Source: a bacterium (GTDB lineage Bacteria > Bacillota > Negativicutes > Acidaminococcales > Acidaminococcaceae). Taken from it: a DNA stretch of 13,743 bases. A model generated the notes under the pieces. That model saw only the letters and a list, made by a program, of their open reading frames with translations, was not told where the DNA came from and did no database searches. The stretch covers positions 1 to 13,743 of the forward strand of contig SFRS01000007.1 in NCBI GenBank assembly GCA_004562175.1. Direction: 5' to 3'. Of the stretch, positions 1 through 6,029 are shown in pieces (positions within the stretch are counted from its first letter, which is position 1; every line of letters starts with the position of its first letter). The position numbers were made by a program, and so were the translations under genes.

Positions 1-8
1 AAAAGCTT

Positions 9-37
9 TTGACGAAATTGGCTAAAAGTATTATAAT
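9..37 (+). promoter_or_regulatory. Sigma-A-type promoter of the M23 peptidase gene
   Basis: A -35 box TTGACG (9-14) and a perfect -10 box TATAAT (32-37) are separated by 17 bases, so transcription should begin near 44. The resulting leader of about 80 bases holds a 7-bp inverted repeat, AAACAGG at 70-76 and CCTGTTT at 96-102, which could form a loose hairpin ahead of the ribosome binding site. Nothing suggests a known riboswitch class. Confidence 0.8.
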
Positions 38-124
38 AGAGGCGTTGTCTTGTAGGCAAAATAGCATGAAAACAGGGGTTTAAAGCGTGCGAAATCCTGT
101 TTAAATCGAAAAAGGAGTGGCGTA

Positions 125-1306
125 ATGCTGGATAGCTTTTCAGAACATATTAAATTAATTATACAGGCTGTAAGTGGGTGTGTTTATAATTTTATGCAAT
201 TGGTGAACAAAAAAATGCAGCTTTTGGGGCATAGTTTGCTTGTGAAGCTGCAGATTATTGTGGCAGTTATCAAGCTGCAGTTGAATATGCTGAGTGTGCG
301 GGTGAACCGCAGGGTGACTCAGTTTACAGGCAGGCTGGACGCTTATGCTCATGAGTGCTCCGCTAAAATGCAGCAGCGCTATGAGATGTGCAGGAAGGTT
401 TGGCATGCCAATCAGCATTTCACCTTTTGGCTGATTCCTGCCGATGGTTCTCATATTGCTAAAAAGCATGTGAAGAAGACACATTTGAAGTACGCCTTTA
501 GTGGTGTGGCTGCTTTTTTAGTGGTTGTTTCGGTGACCATCGGTGTTTTGGCCCATTTTGCCATTCAAAACGAAACCCAAAAGCAGGAAATTGCTGAGTA
601 TAAGGCTACCAAGGCTGCCCAAGAGCGCACCATTCAGGAGCTGCAAAAGATGGCAGAAAATAACCAGAAGCAGCTGGCTTATTTGGCCAAGCTGGAGGAT
701 AAGGTGCGCAAGGAGATGGCCAAGAATGGTACCGAGCTGCCGCCGAAGACCGATGCTTCGGCCTTCGCCGGCAAGGGTGGTCCCATCCTGGGCGATAGCT
801 CTCCCATGGGCTACATGCTGGAGCAGGAGAAGAATATTCACAATGAGGCCAAGGCTAAGAAGGCTGATTTGGAAAATATCCTGAGTGCTATTGAAAACGA
901 AAATTATCGTCGTGATGTGACACCTAGCCAATGGCCCACCGCTGGCGGTGAAATCACCTCTTATTTTGGTGGTCGCCCCAATCCCTTTGGTGGTTATGAG
1001 GGTGTTTGGCATTCCGGTATTGATATTGGTAATTATTATGGAGCACCCGTCTATGCTGCAGCAGCTGGCTATGTACAGCAGTCCGGCTGGTATGGTGGCT
1101 ATGGTCGCTATATCCGCATCAGTCACGATTTTGGCCTCCAAACTGCCTATGCACATATGAGCAGCTTGGCTGTTAGTGCCGGTAGCTATGTGAAGAAGGG
1201 TCAAATCATCGGTTATGTGGGCTCCAGTGGCTACAGCACCGGTCCCCACCTGCATTTTGAAGTACTCAAGCATGGTCGCCAAGTAAATCCTTTAAACTAC
1301 ATTTAA
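125..1306 (+). CDS. Membrane-anchored M23-family murein endopeptidase
   Basis: A 393-residue LytM/M23 metallopeptidase expected to cut peptide cross-bridges in peptidoglycan outside the cytoplasmic membrane. Residues 1-120 are a basic, soluble-looking N-terminal segment. One hydrophobic helix (about 123-147) follows, then a charged coiled coil (about 150-200 and 232-262), then the catalytic domain (about 270-393). The zinc-site motif HxxxD is H296/D300, the HxH motif is H375/H377, and the further active-site histidine is H344, so the enzyme should be active and not a degenerate LytM activator. The ATG at 125 follows AAAGGAG with 7-base spacing. It has its own promoter and terminator and so forms a single-gene unit. 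The family is well known in Negativicutes and other bacteria; the roughly 100-residue segment before the usual 'FxLIP' plus helix region is longer than I expect. Confidence 0.9.
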   Translation: MLDSFSEHIKLIIQAVSGCVYNFMQLVNKKMQLLGHSLLVKLQIIVAVIKLQLNMLSVRVNRRVTQFTGRLDAYAHECSAKMQQRYEMCRKVWHANQHFTFWLIPADGSHIAKKHVKKTHLKYAFSGVAAFLVVVSVTIGVLAHFAIQNETQKQEIAEYKATKAAQERTIQELQKMAENNQKQLAYLAKLEDKVRKEMAKNGTELPPKTDASAFAGKGGPILGDSSPMGYMLEQEKNIHNEAKAKKADLENILSAIENENYRRDVTPSQWPTAGGEITSYFGGRPNPFGGYEGVWHSGIDIGNYYGAPVYAAAAGYVQQSGWYGGYGRYIRISHDFGLQTAYAHMSSLAVSAGSYVKKGQIIGYVGSSGYSTGPHLHFEVLKHGRQVNPLNYI

Positions 1307-1312
1307 GATGAG

Positions 1313-1347
1313 ACTGTCAGAGCTTTGCGCTCTGGCAGTATTTTTTT
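1313..1347 (+). terminator. Intrinsic terminator after the M23 gene
   Basis: An 11-bp stem (ACTGTCAGAGC at 1313-1323 with GCTCTGGCAGT at 1329-1339, one G-U pair) with a 5-base loop is followed by A and seven T residues (1341-1347). It ends the M23 unit. Confidence 0.92.
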
Positions 1348-1408
1348 GCTTATATAGCAGGAATAGTGAACCTTATTGGAGAATTATCATAACGTATATG
1401 TCGCAGAG

Positions 1409-1461
1409 GCCTGCCTAATAATAGAAACTTTTGAAAAGCCCTTCTATTTCTTGCTGCAGGC
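1409..1461 (+). promoter_or_regulatory. Possible structured leader upstream of dhaL
   Basis: In the 188-base gap before dhaL, GCCTGC (1409-1414) pairs with GCAGGC (1456-1461), and inside it AATAGAA (1420-1426) pairs with TTCTATT (1442-1448). The apex CTTTTGAAAAG is itself a small palindrome. This makes a plausible nested hairpin ending about 30 bases before the dhaL ribosome binding site. It has no T-run, so it is not a standard terminator. I could not match it to a known riboswitch, and I found no convincing promoter in this gap. Confidence 0.35.
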
Positions 1462-1494
1462 TTGGCTGAGTTTGGCAAAATACGTTAGGAAAGG

Positions 1495-2127
1495 TTGAGT
1501 GATAGCATGCTGACTTTAGAGTTGCTCAAAAAGATGCTTTTGGCAGCTGCTGTAGCATTGAAGGAGAATGTGATTCCCTTGTGCGAGCTGGACAGCGTTG
1601 CCGGTGATGGTGATCATGGCCTGACCATTGGCCGCATGGCAGATGCCATGAAGGCGCAGGTGGAGGCAGATACCAGCGCTGACATGAAGGAGCTGTTGGA
1701 TGATTTGTCCATGGCTTTTATGGGTGTGAACGGCGGTAGTGCAGGTCCCCTGTGGGGCACCGTGTTCGGCGGCTTTGCTGAAGGCATCGACGATGGTGTT
1801 AGTGAATTGGATGCAGCCGGCATTCACAAAATGCTGGAGCAGGCCAAGGAGGATTTCATGGATATCTCCAAGGCGAAGCTAGGAGACAAGACCATGGTGG
1901 ATGCTCTTTACCCGGCCTTGGATGCAGGCATGGCCTGTGATGGCGATGTGAAGACCATTTTCGCTGCTATGGCTGAGGCAGCTAACAAGGGAGCGGAGGA
2001 CACCGCCAATATGGTAGCACGCTTTGGCAGAGCCAAGAATGTGGGTGAGCGTAGCTTGGGTGCAAAGGATCCTGGTGCCGTATCCATGGCGTTGTTGTTT
2101 AGTAAAATGGCCGAGGCCTGCCAATAA
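1495..2127 (+). CDS. dhaL: DhaL-like dihydroxyacetone kinase subunit (nucleotide-binding)
   Basis: Matches the DhaL family, the subunit that holds ADP/ATP and two Mg ions and phosphorylates the keto substrate bound covalently on DhaK. At 210 residues it equals the usual DhaL length. The metal-binding aspartates lie in DSVAGDGDHG (D33, D38, D40). The glycine-rich GGSAGPLWG, the GDKTMVDAL motif and the C-terminal GERSLGAKDPGA motif are all present, so it looks functional. The start is uncertain: TTG at 1495 gives MSDSM after AGGA with 4-base spacing, while ATG at 1507 has a rather long 12-base gap from AAAGG. DhaL is first and DhaK second in the cluster, separated by 132 bases that hold a repeat and a promoter. 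No DhaM phosphoryl donor gene is in the window, so the phosphate source (PTS or ATP) is open. The physiological substrate need not be dihydroxyacetone. Confidence 0.85.
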   Translation: MSDSMLTLELLKKMLLAAAVALKENVIPLCELDSVAGDGDHGLTIGRMADAMKAQVEADTSADMKELLDDLSMAFMGVNGGSAGPLWGTVFGGFAEGIDDGVSELDAAGIHKMLEQAKEDFMDISKAKLGDKTMVDALYPALDAGMACDGDVKTIFAAMAEAANKGAEDTANMVARFGRAKNVGERSLGAKDPGAVSMALLFSKMAEACQ

Positions 2128-2205
2128 AGCACCATCTACTTCGTTGTGGCTCCTAGGAGTACTAATTTGTACGCCGTCGTCGCCACGCCTCGTATCTGGC
2201 ACTTT
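2126..2205 (+). repeat. Structured intergenic repeat, short copy (A)
   Basis: An 80-base element that starts within or just after the dhaL stop codon and is matched, in inverse orientation, by the longer copy at 3277-3430. Three perfect blocks are shared: 2134-2146 (13 nt, ATCTACTTCGTTG), 2150-2180 (31 nt, containing the palindrome CTCCTAGGAG) and 2186-2197 (12 nt, CGCCTCGTATCT). The ends are imperfect inverted repeats: AAAGCACCA (2126-2134) against TGGCACTTT (2197-2205), 7 of 9 positions pairing. It codes for nothing obvious. Imperfect terminal inverted repeats without a coding region fit a MITE or REP-like element, but no target-site duplication is clear. Confidence 0.85.
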
Positions 2206-2206
2206 C

Positions 2207-2236
2207 TTGACAGTCCATATATGAGAATCAAATAAT
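2207..2236 (+). promoter_or_regulatory. Candidate promoter of dhaK
   Basis: A perfect -35 box TTGACA (2207-2212) is followed after 18 bases by AATAAT (2231-2236). It begins two bases after repeat copy A ends. It would give a very short leader before the strong ribosome binding site GAGGAGG (2245-2251). This would let dhaK be transcribed independently of dhaL. Confidence 0.55.
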
Positions 2237-2259
2237 ATACAAAAGAGGAGGAATTTACA

Positions 2260-3252
2260 ATGAGAAAATTTATTAACAAACCTGAGGATTTAACCAGTGA
2301 ATTATTGGAAGGCTTGGCTTTGTCCAATGCTGATTTGATTTCCTTGGAGCAAGGCAATCTGATTGTCAACAAAAAATTGGCTGAGGCTGACCGCGTAACC
2401 ATCGTTACCCTGGGCGGCACCGGTCACGAGCCTGCTATCAGCGGCTTTGTTGGCGAGGGCATGATCGATATTTCCGTAGCAGGTAATATTTTTGCTGCTC
2501 CCGGCCCTCAAGCCTGCGTTGAAGCTATCAAAATGGCTGACAAGGGACATGGCGTTCTGTTCGTAGTGCTGAACCATGCTGGCGATATGCTGACCGGTAA
2601 TTTGACCATGAAGCAAATCAAAAAGCTGGGCATCCCCGTTATCAAGGTTGTTACCCAAGAGGATATTGCTAACGCAACCCGCGAGAATGCTGATGACCGC
2701 CGTGGCTTAGTTGGCTGCGTTCCTCTGTATCATATTGCCGGTGCAGCTGCTGCTCAAGGCAAATCCTTGGAAGAGGTTGCGGCTATTGCCCAACGCTTTG
2801 CTGACAATATGGCAACCATCGCTGTTGCTACCAAGGGCGCAACCCATCCCGCAACCGGCATGGAAATCGCTCATATTGAAGATGGCATTATGGAAGTTGG
2901 CATGGGCCAACACGGCGAAGGTGGCGGTGGCAGCCAACCCATGAAATCCGCTGATGAAACCGCAGCTATTATGCTGAACGCTTTGCTGAAGGATTTGGAC
3001 GTGAAGGCTGGCGAAAAGCTGATGGTAGTTATCAATGGCAGTGGTGCTACCACCTTGATGGAGCAATTGATTGTCTTCCGCGCTGTGCACAAGCTGTTGG
3101 CTGAAAAGGGCATTGAAATTGTTGCTAACATGGTAGGAGAAATTCTGACCGTACAAGAAACCGCTGGCTTCCAAATGAGCATCGCTCGCATGGACGACGA
3201 AATGATCGCTCTGTGGAAGGCTCCCGCTCGCACTCCTTACTTTAAAAATTAA
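2260..3252 (+). CDS. dhaK: DhaK-like dihydroxyacetone kinase subunit (substrate-binding)
   Basis: A 330-residue DhaK-family protein, the subunit that binds the keto substrate covalently through a histidine (hemiaminal). Recalled alignment to E. coli DhaK places the key residues at identical numbers: H56 in GGTGHEP, D109 in NHAGDM, and the substrate-binding H218 in GMGQHGEG. DDRRG (145-149) is also conserved. It is slightly shorter than E. coli DhaK. The ATG at 2260 follows GAGGAGG with 8-base spacing. All 11 glutamines use CAA, unlike dhaL and the downstream peptidase gene, which suggests high expression. It sits between two inverted copies of a repeat and probably works with the DhaL encoded upstream. 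The LsrF-like enzyme downstream argues for a substrate more complex than dihydroxyacetone, but this is inference. Confidence 0.9.
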   Translation: MRKFINKPEDLTSELLEGLALSNADLISLEQGNLIVNKKLAEADRVTIVTLGGTGHEPAISGFVGEGMIDISVAGNIFAAPGPQACVEAIKMADKGHGVLFVVLNHAGDMLTGNLTMKQIKKLGIPVIKVVTQEDIANATRENADDRRGLVGCVPLYHIAGAAAAQGKSLEEVAAIAQRFADNMATIAVATKGATHPATGMEIAHIEDGIMEVGMGQHGEGGGGSQPMKSADETAAIMLNALLKDLDVKAGEKLMVVINGSGATTLMEQLIVFRAVHKLLAEKGIEIVANMVGEILTVQETAGFQMSIARMDDEMIALWKAPARTPYFKN

Positions 3253-3276
3253 AATTACGACTAATTAAGACCGTGG

Positions 3277-3430
3277 AAAAGGTACTAGATACGAGGCGGA
3301 ACGACAAGCCACGACCCATGTGGTCACAAGCGCAGTGCAGTGAACACATGCTGGTCGCGCTGTACCCTTGGGTACGACGGCGTACAAATTAGTACTCCTA
3401 GGAGTTCCAACGAAGTAGATAGTGCCTTAT
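3277..3430 (-). repeat. Structured intergenic repeat, long copy (B), inverted relative to copy A
   Basis: A 154-base element between dhaK and the aldolase gene, the reverse complement of copy A with about 70 extra bases. Shared blocks are 3287-3298, 3374-3404 (31 nt perfect) and 3408-3420. The ends are strong imperfect inverted repeats: AAAAGGTACTA (3277-3287) pairs with TAGTGCCTTAT (3420-3430) at 10 of 11 positions including one G-U pair. The extra central part (3299-3373) holds a hairpin: GACC-CATGTG-TCAC (3313-3316, 3317-3322, 3324-3327) with GTGA-CACATG-GGTC (3340-3343, 3345-3350, 3353-3356). Next to it is the palindrome GTACCCTTGGGTAC (3361-3374, offset by one base). No reading frame is apparent. 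Confidence 0.88.
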
Positions 3431-3452
3431 ACGCGGTCTAGGAGGATCTTAT

Positions 3453-4334
3453 ATGGCAGATAAAGATGGAAATATTTTAGCTAAAGACTATGGTATTGGC
3501 ATTAAGCCGCCCCTGCAGACCTTCCCCGTGAAGGGCCACCAAAGCGCTGGTTGGGGCATGCAGCGTCGCCTGTCCGAGATTTTTGGCGACGATGGCCGCA
3601 CCATTATGCTGGCCTTTGACCATGGTTATATTATGGGCTCCACCGCCGGGCTAGAGCGTCTTGATTTGGTAATTCCGCCTCTGATGCAATATGCGGATTG
3701 CCTCATGGCAACCCGTGGCGCGCTGCGCACCTGTATCCCCGCTAACCACCGCAAAGCTGTCGCTTTGCGCTGCACCGCTGATACCAGCGTGCTCAAGGAC
3801 GACATGAGCTTTGGTACTGTAGGCGTTGACATTGAGGACGCTATTCGCATGAATGCTTCCTGCATGGCCGTGCAATGCTTCGTGGGCTCCGATGGTGAGC
3901 TTGATTCTCTGCGCAACCTGTCCTACTATGTAAATAACGGCGAAAAATATGGTATTCCCGTGTTAGGCGTAGTGGCTGTGGGCAAGGAAATGGAGCGTAC
4001 CACCCGCTACTTCTCCTTGGCAACTCGCCTCTTGGCTGAGACTGGCGCTCATATTATCAAAACCTATTATTGTGAAAACTTTGAGCAGATTACTGCTGCT
4101 TGCCCCGTGCCCATCGTGATTGCCGGTGGCAAGAAGATTCCTGAAAACGAGGCACTGGACATGGCTTATCGTGCTGTAAGCGAGGGCGCTGCCGGTGTGG
4201 ATATGGGCCGCAATGTGCTGCAGGCTGAATGTCCCAAGGCTATGCTGCGCGCTATCCGCATGGTTGTCCATGAAAACGCGAAGCCGGAAGAGGCCTTCAA
4301 GGCTTATGAATTGTGGAAGAAGGATGTGAAGTAA
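3453..4334 (+). CDS. LsrF-like class I aldolase/thiolase (DeoC/FbaB superfamily)
   Basis: A 293-residue TIM-barrel protein closely resembling E. coli LsrF (291 aa), which transfers an acetyl group from 3-hydroxy-5-phosphonooxypentane-2,4-dione, the breakdown product of phospho-AI-2, to CoA. Shared stretches include WGMQRRLSEIF, MLAFDHGYIMG, RYFSLATR, IVIAGGKK and GVDMGRN. The Schiff-base lysine is K203 in IIKTYY, the same number as in LsrF. The start ATG 3453 follows AGGAGG with 7-base spacing. It abuts the next gene (TAA then ATG), so the two are translationally linked. Linkage to Dha-type kinase subunits instead of LsrK is atypical. Related proteins are often annotated class I fructose-bisphosphate aldolase, which remains an alternative; the homology to LsrF is clear but the substrate is not. 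Confidence 0.85.
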   Translation: MADKDGNILAKDYGIGIKPPLQTFPVKGHQSAGWGMQRRLSEIFGDDGRTIMLAFDHGYIMGSTAGLERLDLVIPPLMQYADCLMATRGALRTCIPANHRKAVALRCTADTSVLKDDMSFGTVGVDIEDAIRMNASCMAVQCFVGSDGELDSLRNLSYYVNNGEKYGIPVLGVVAVGKEMERTTRYFSLATRLLAETGAHIIKTYYCENFEQITAACPVPIVIAGGKKIPENEALDMAYRAVSEGAAGVDMGRNVLQAECPKAMLRAIRMVVHENAKPEEAFKAYELWKKDVK

Positions 4335-4652
4335 ATGAAAGAATTCATGCATGTGGGCGTACCCACCGACATTGCTCGCGAGGGCGAAATGTATGCTGAG
4401 GGCATCAAAACCTATATTATTCCTCCCGAAACCAATGAATTCCATATTGAGTATCTGCGCTTTGAAAAGGACACTCCCTTGCCCCAGGAGCTGCAAACGC
4501 TGGTGCATGTAGCTTACAAGGTTGATGACTTGGACAAGCAGCTGGCAGAGAACAAGGTGATTGTGGAGCCTTGGATGGCTGATGAGCACACTCGCATTGC
4601 CTTCATTATGAAGGATGGTATTCTCTTCGAGCTCATGGAAGAAGTAAAATAA
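4335..4652 (+). CDS. Small VOC/glyoxalase-like protein
   Basis: A 105-residue protein with the signs of the vicinal oxygen chelate fold: HVGVPT at the N-terminus, HVAYKVDDLDKQL in the middle and IMKDGILFELME at the C-terminus. H6, E39, H58 and E99 are at positions that could be metal ligands. VOC proteins are metal-dependent isomerases, epimerases or lyases acting on small keto compounds. The start codon directly follows the stop of the LsrF-like gene, with AGGA inside that gene's end (spacing about 10), so the products are co-translated. By position it could replace LsrG, the isomerase of phospho-DPD in the canonical lsr operon, though LsrG belongs to a different fold. The fold is moderately certain; the function is not known. 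Confidence 0.65.
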   Translation: MKEFMHVGVPTDIAREGEMYAEGIKTYIIPPETNEFHIEYLRFEKDTPLPQELQTLVHVAYKVDDLDKQLAENKVIVEPWMADEHTRIAFIMKDGILFELMEEVK

Positions 4653-4663
4653 AATATTTTAGT

Positions 4664-4701
4664 AAAAAATGGGCGCAGCCGTTGGCTGTTGCCCGTTTTT
4701 T
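4664..4701 (+). terminator. Intrinsic terminator after the kinase-aldolase cluster
   Basis: A-tract plus TGGGC (4664-4674) pairs with GCCCG plus six T residues (4691-4701), and an inner stem CAGCC/GGCTG closes a 3-base loop. The A-tract/T-tract symmetry could allow function on either strand. Confidence 0.9.
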
Positions 4702-4815
4702 ATCCTCGAGAGCTGCTTTTACCGAGAACAATCCTTGGATTTATCTGAAAAAATGTAAGCTTTGAACATTGTCTAAGGATGCTTAGTAATTTTTCATAAA
4801 AAAATCACAAAGATA

Positions 4816-4844
4816 TTTACAAGTGGGCAAAAAAAGTATACAAT
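4816..4844 (+). promoter_or_regulatory. Promoter of the TrpXYZ-type ABC transporter operon
   Basis: TTTACA (4816-4821), a 17-base spacer and TACAAT (4839-4844) make a good sigma-A promoter, with a start point near 4851 and a short leader before the lipoprotein gene. The leader is too short for a T-box or common riboswitch. Further upstream, CTAAG/CTTAG (4773-4786) forms a 5-bp hairpin of unknown meaning. Confidence 0.75.
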
Positions 4845-4897
4845 ACACCTATCTACAGTATATACGCAAAATTATGTAGTACGGAAGGATGGTAAAA

Positions 4898-5905
4898 ATG
4901 ATTTCTCTGAAAAACTCTAAACTTAAAGCATTGGCTGCTGGCTTGATGCTGACTTTGGCCCTGGGCGTTGTGGGCTGCGGTGGCGACAAGAAGGAAGCTC
5001 CGAAAAAGGCCGAGAAGATTAATGTAGGTATTGTGCAATTGGTTGAGCATGCTGCATTGGACGCTGCCAACAAGGGCTTTGTAGAAGGCCTGGCTTCCAA
5101 GGGCTATAAAGAAGGCCAAAACATCGCTTATGACCGTCAAAATGCTCAAGCAGATCAATCCAATCTGCAAAACATTGCGCATCGCTTTGTTAATAATAAG
5201 GTTAACCTGATTTGTGCTATTGCTACTCCGGCTGCACAAACTGTGGCTAATGTGACCAGCGATATTCCCATCGTAGCAACCGCTGTAACTGACTACAAGA
5301 CTGCTAAGCTGGTTAAGGACAATGCTAAACCCGGCACCAACGTAACCGGTACCACCGATATGAACCCGGTTGAGCAACAATTGGATTTACTCTTGAAGAT
5401 TGTTCCTAATGCAAAATCCGTGGGCACCATTTATTGCTCCAGCGAGGTTAACTCCCAACTGCAGGTGGACATCCTGAAAAAGGCTGCTGCCGGCAAGAAC
5501 GTAACCATTAAAGAAGCAACCGTTTCTAACGTTAACGACATTCAACAAGCAGCTCGTAGCTTGGTAGGCAAGGTACAAGCGATTTATGTTCCTACTGATA
5601 ATGTTTTGGCATCTGCAATGCCGACCTTGATTTCTGTTACTGAAGAAGCTAAGCTGCCTGTAATCTGTGGTGAAGGCGGCATGGTTAAGGCCGGTGGCGT
5701 TGCTACCTTGGGCGTTGACTACTACAAGCTGGGCTTCCAAGCTGGCGAAATGGCAGCTGATATTTTGAGTGGCAAATCCAAACCTGCTGATATGGCTATT
5801 CAAGCACAAAAGGAATTCAAAGCTATGGTTAACCTGAAGGAAGCTGAAAAGATTGGCTTGAAGGTTCCGGAAGATGTTTTGAAGGGCGCAGAATTAGTTA
5901 AATAA
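4898..5905 (+). CDS. ABC transporter substrate-binding lipoprotein, TrpX-like
   Basis: A 335-residue lipoprotein of the ABC_sub_bind family (TrpX group) that would capture a small solute outside the membrane. The N-terminus is a lipoprotein signal (basic start, hydrophobic stretch 11-26, lipobox VVGC with C27), followed by a lysine-rich linker and a two-lobed periplasmic-binding fold starting at INVGIVQ. I prefer the ATG at 4898, which lies 8 bases after GGAAGGA; an in-frame ATG at 4889 overlaps that site. Sixteen of 17 glutamines are CAA, suggesting high expression. TrpX relatives are linked to tryptophan or other aromatic amino acid uptake in streptococci, but the family is broader, and no tryptophan-specific control element is visible here. 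Confidence 0.88.
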   Translation: MISLKNSKLKALAAGLMLTLALGVVGCGGDKKEAPKKAEKINVGIVQLVEHAALDAANKGFVEGLASKGYKEGQNIAYDRQNAQADQSNLQNIAHRFVNNKVNLICAIATPAAQTVANVTSDIPIVATAVTDYKTAKLVKDNAKPGTNVTGTTDMNPVEQQLDLLLKIVPNAKSVGTIYCSSEVNSQLQVDILKKAAAGKNVTIKEATVSNVNDIQQAARSLVGKVQAIYVPTDNVLASAMPTLISVTEEAKLPVICGEGGMVKAGGVATLGVDYYKLGFQAGEMAADILSGKSKPADMAIQAQKEFKAMVNLKEAEKIGLKVPEDVLKGAELVK

Positions 5906-5932
5906 TCTAGGTTCCCCATATTAGGAAAAGTT

Positions 5933-5965
5933 AAGTCTGCCATACCCTATATATGGCAGACTTTT
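5933..5965 (+). terminator. Hairpin with short T-run between lipoprotein and permease genes
   Basis: A perfect 12-bp stem (AAGTCTGCCATA at 5933-5944 and TATGGCAGACTT at 5952-5963) with a 7-base loop ends in four T residues. The short T-run suggests a partial terminator or an RNA-protecting stem that keeps lipoprotein mRNA in excess over permease and ATPase mRNA, a common arrangement in ABC importer operons. Confidence 0.7.
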
Positions 5966-6029
5966 CGCTTATGTTGCTTTAAGCTTTACTTGACACTAAC
6001 ACAATTCTGGAAATGGAAGGATGTTGTTG

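Noticed and set aside
518..1282. A 254-codon open frame on the minus strand across the M23 gene
   Set aside because: It lies wholly opposite a clear metallopeptidase gene, has no ribosome binding site or recognisable domain, and its sequence is the low-complexity product of the opposing codon pattern.
1398..1418. Six-codon open frame (MSQRPA) upstream of dhaL as a possible leader peptide
   Set aside because: The nearest GGAG is about 16 bases upstream, too far, and the peptide has no run of a regulatory amino acid.
3277..3430. Repeat copy B considered as a CRISPR remnant, tRNA or integron attC-like site
   Set aside because: There are no regularly spaced repeats, no tRNA cloverleaf or CCA end, no integrase, and both copies sit between operon genes. 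A MITE/REP-like description fits better.
4773..4786. CTAAG-GATG-CTTAG hairpin as a second terminator or an operator
   Set aside because: A 5-bp AT-rich stem with a broken T-run is too weak, and a strong terminator already lies at 4664-4701.
4816..4897. T-box or tryptophan riboswitch upstream of the TrpX-like gene
   Set aside because: The promoter leaves only about 47 bases of leader, with no T-box consensus or antiterminator pairing.
5990..5995. TTGACA as a -35 box for the ABC permease gene
   Set aside because: No -10-like sequence lies 16-18 bases downstream; that position falls on the ribosome binding site.
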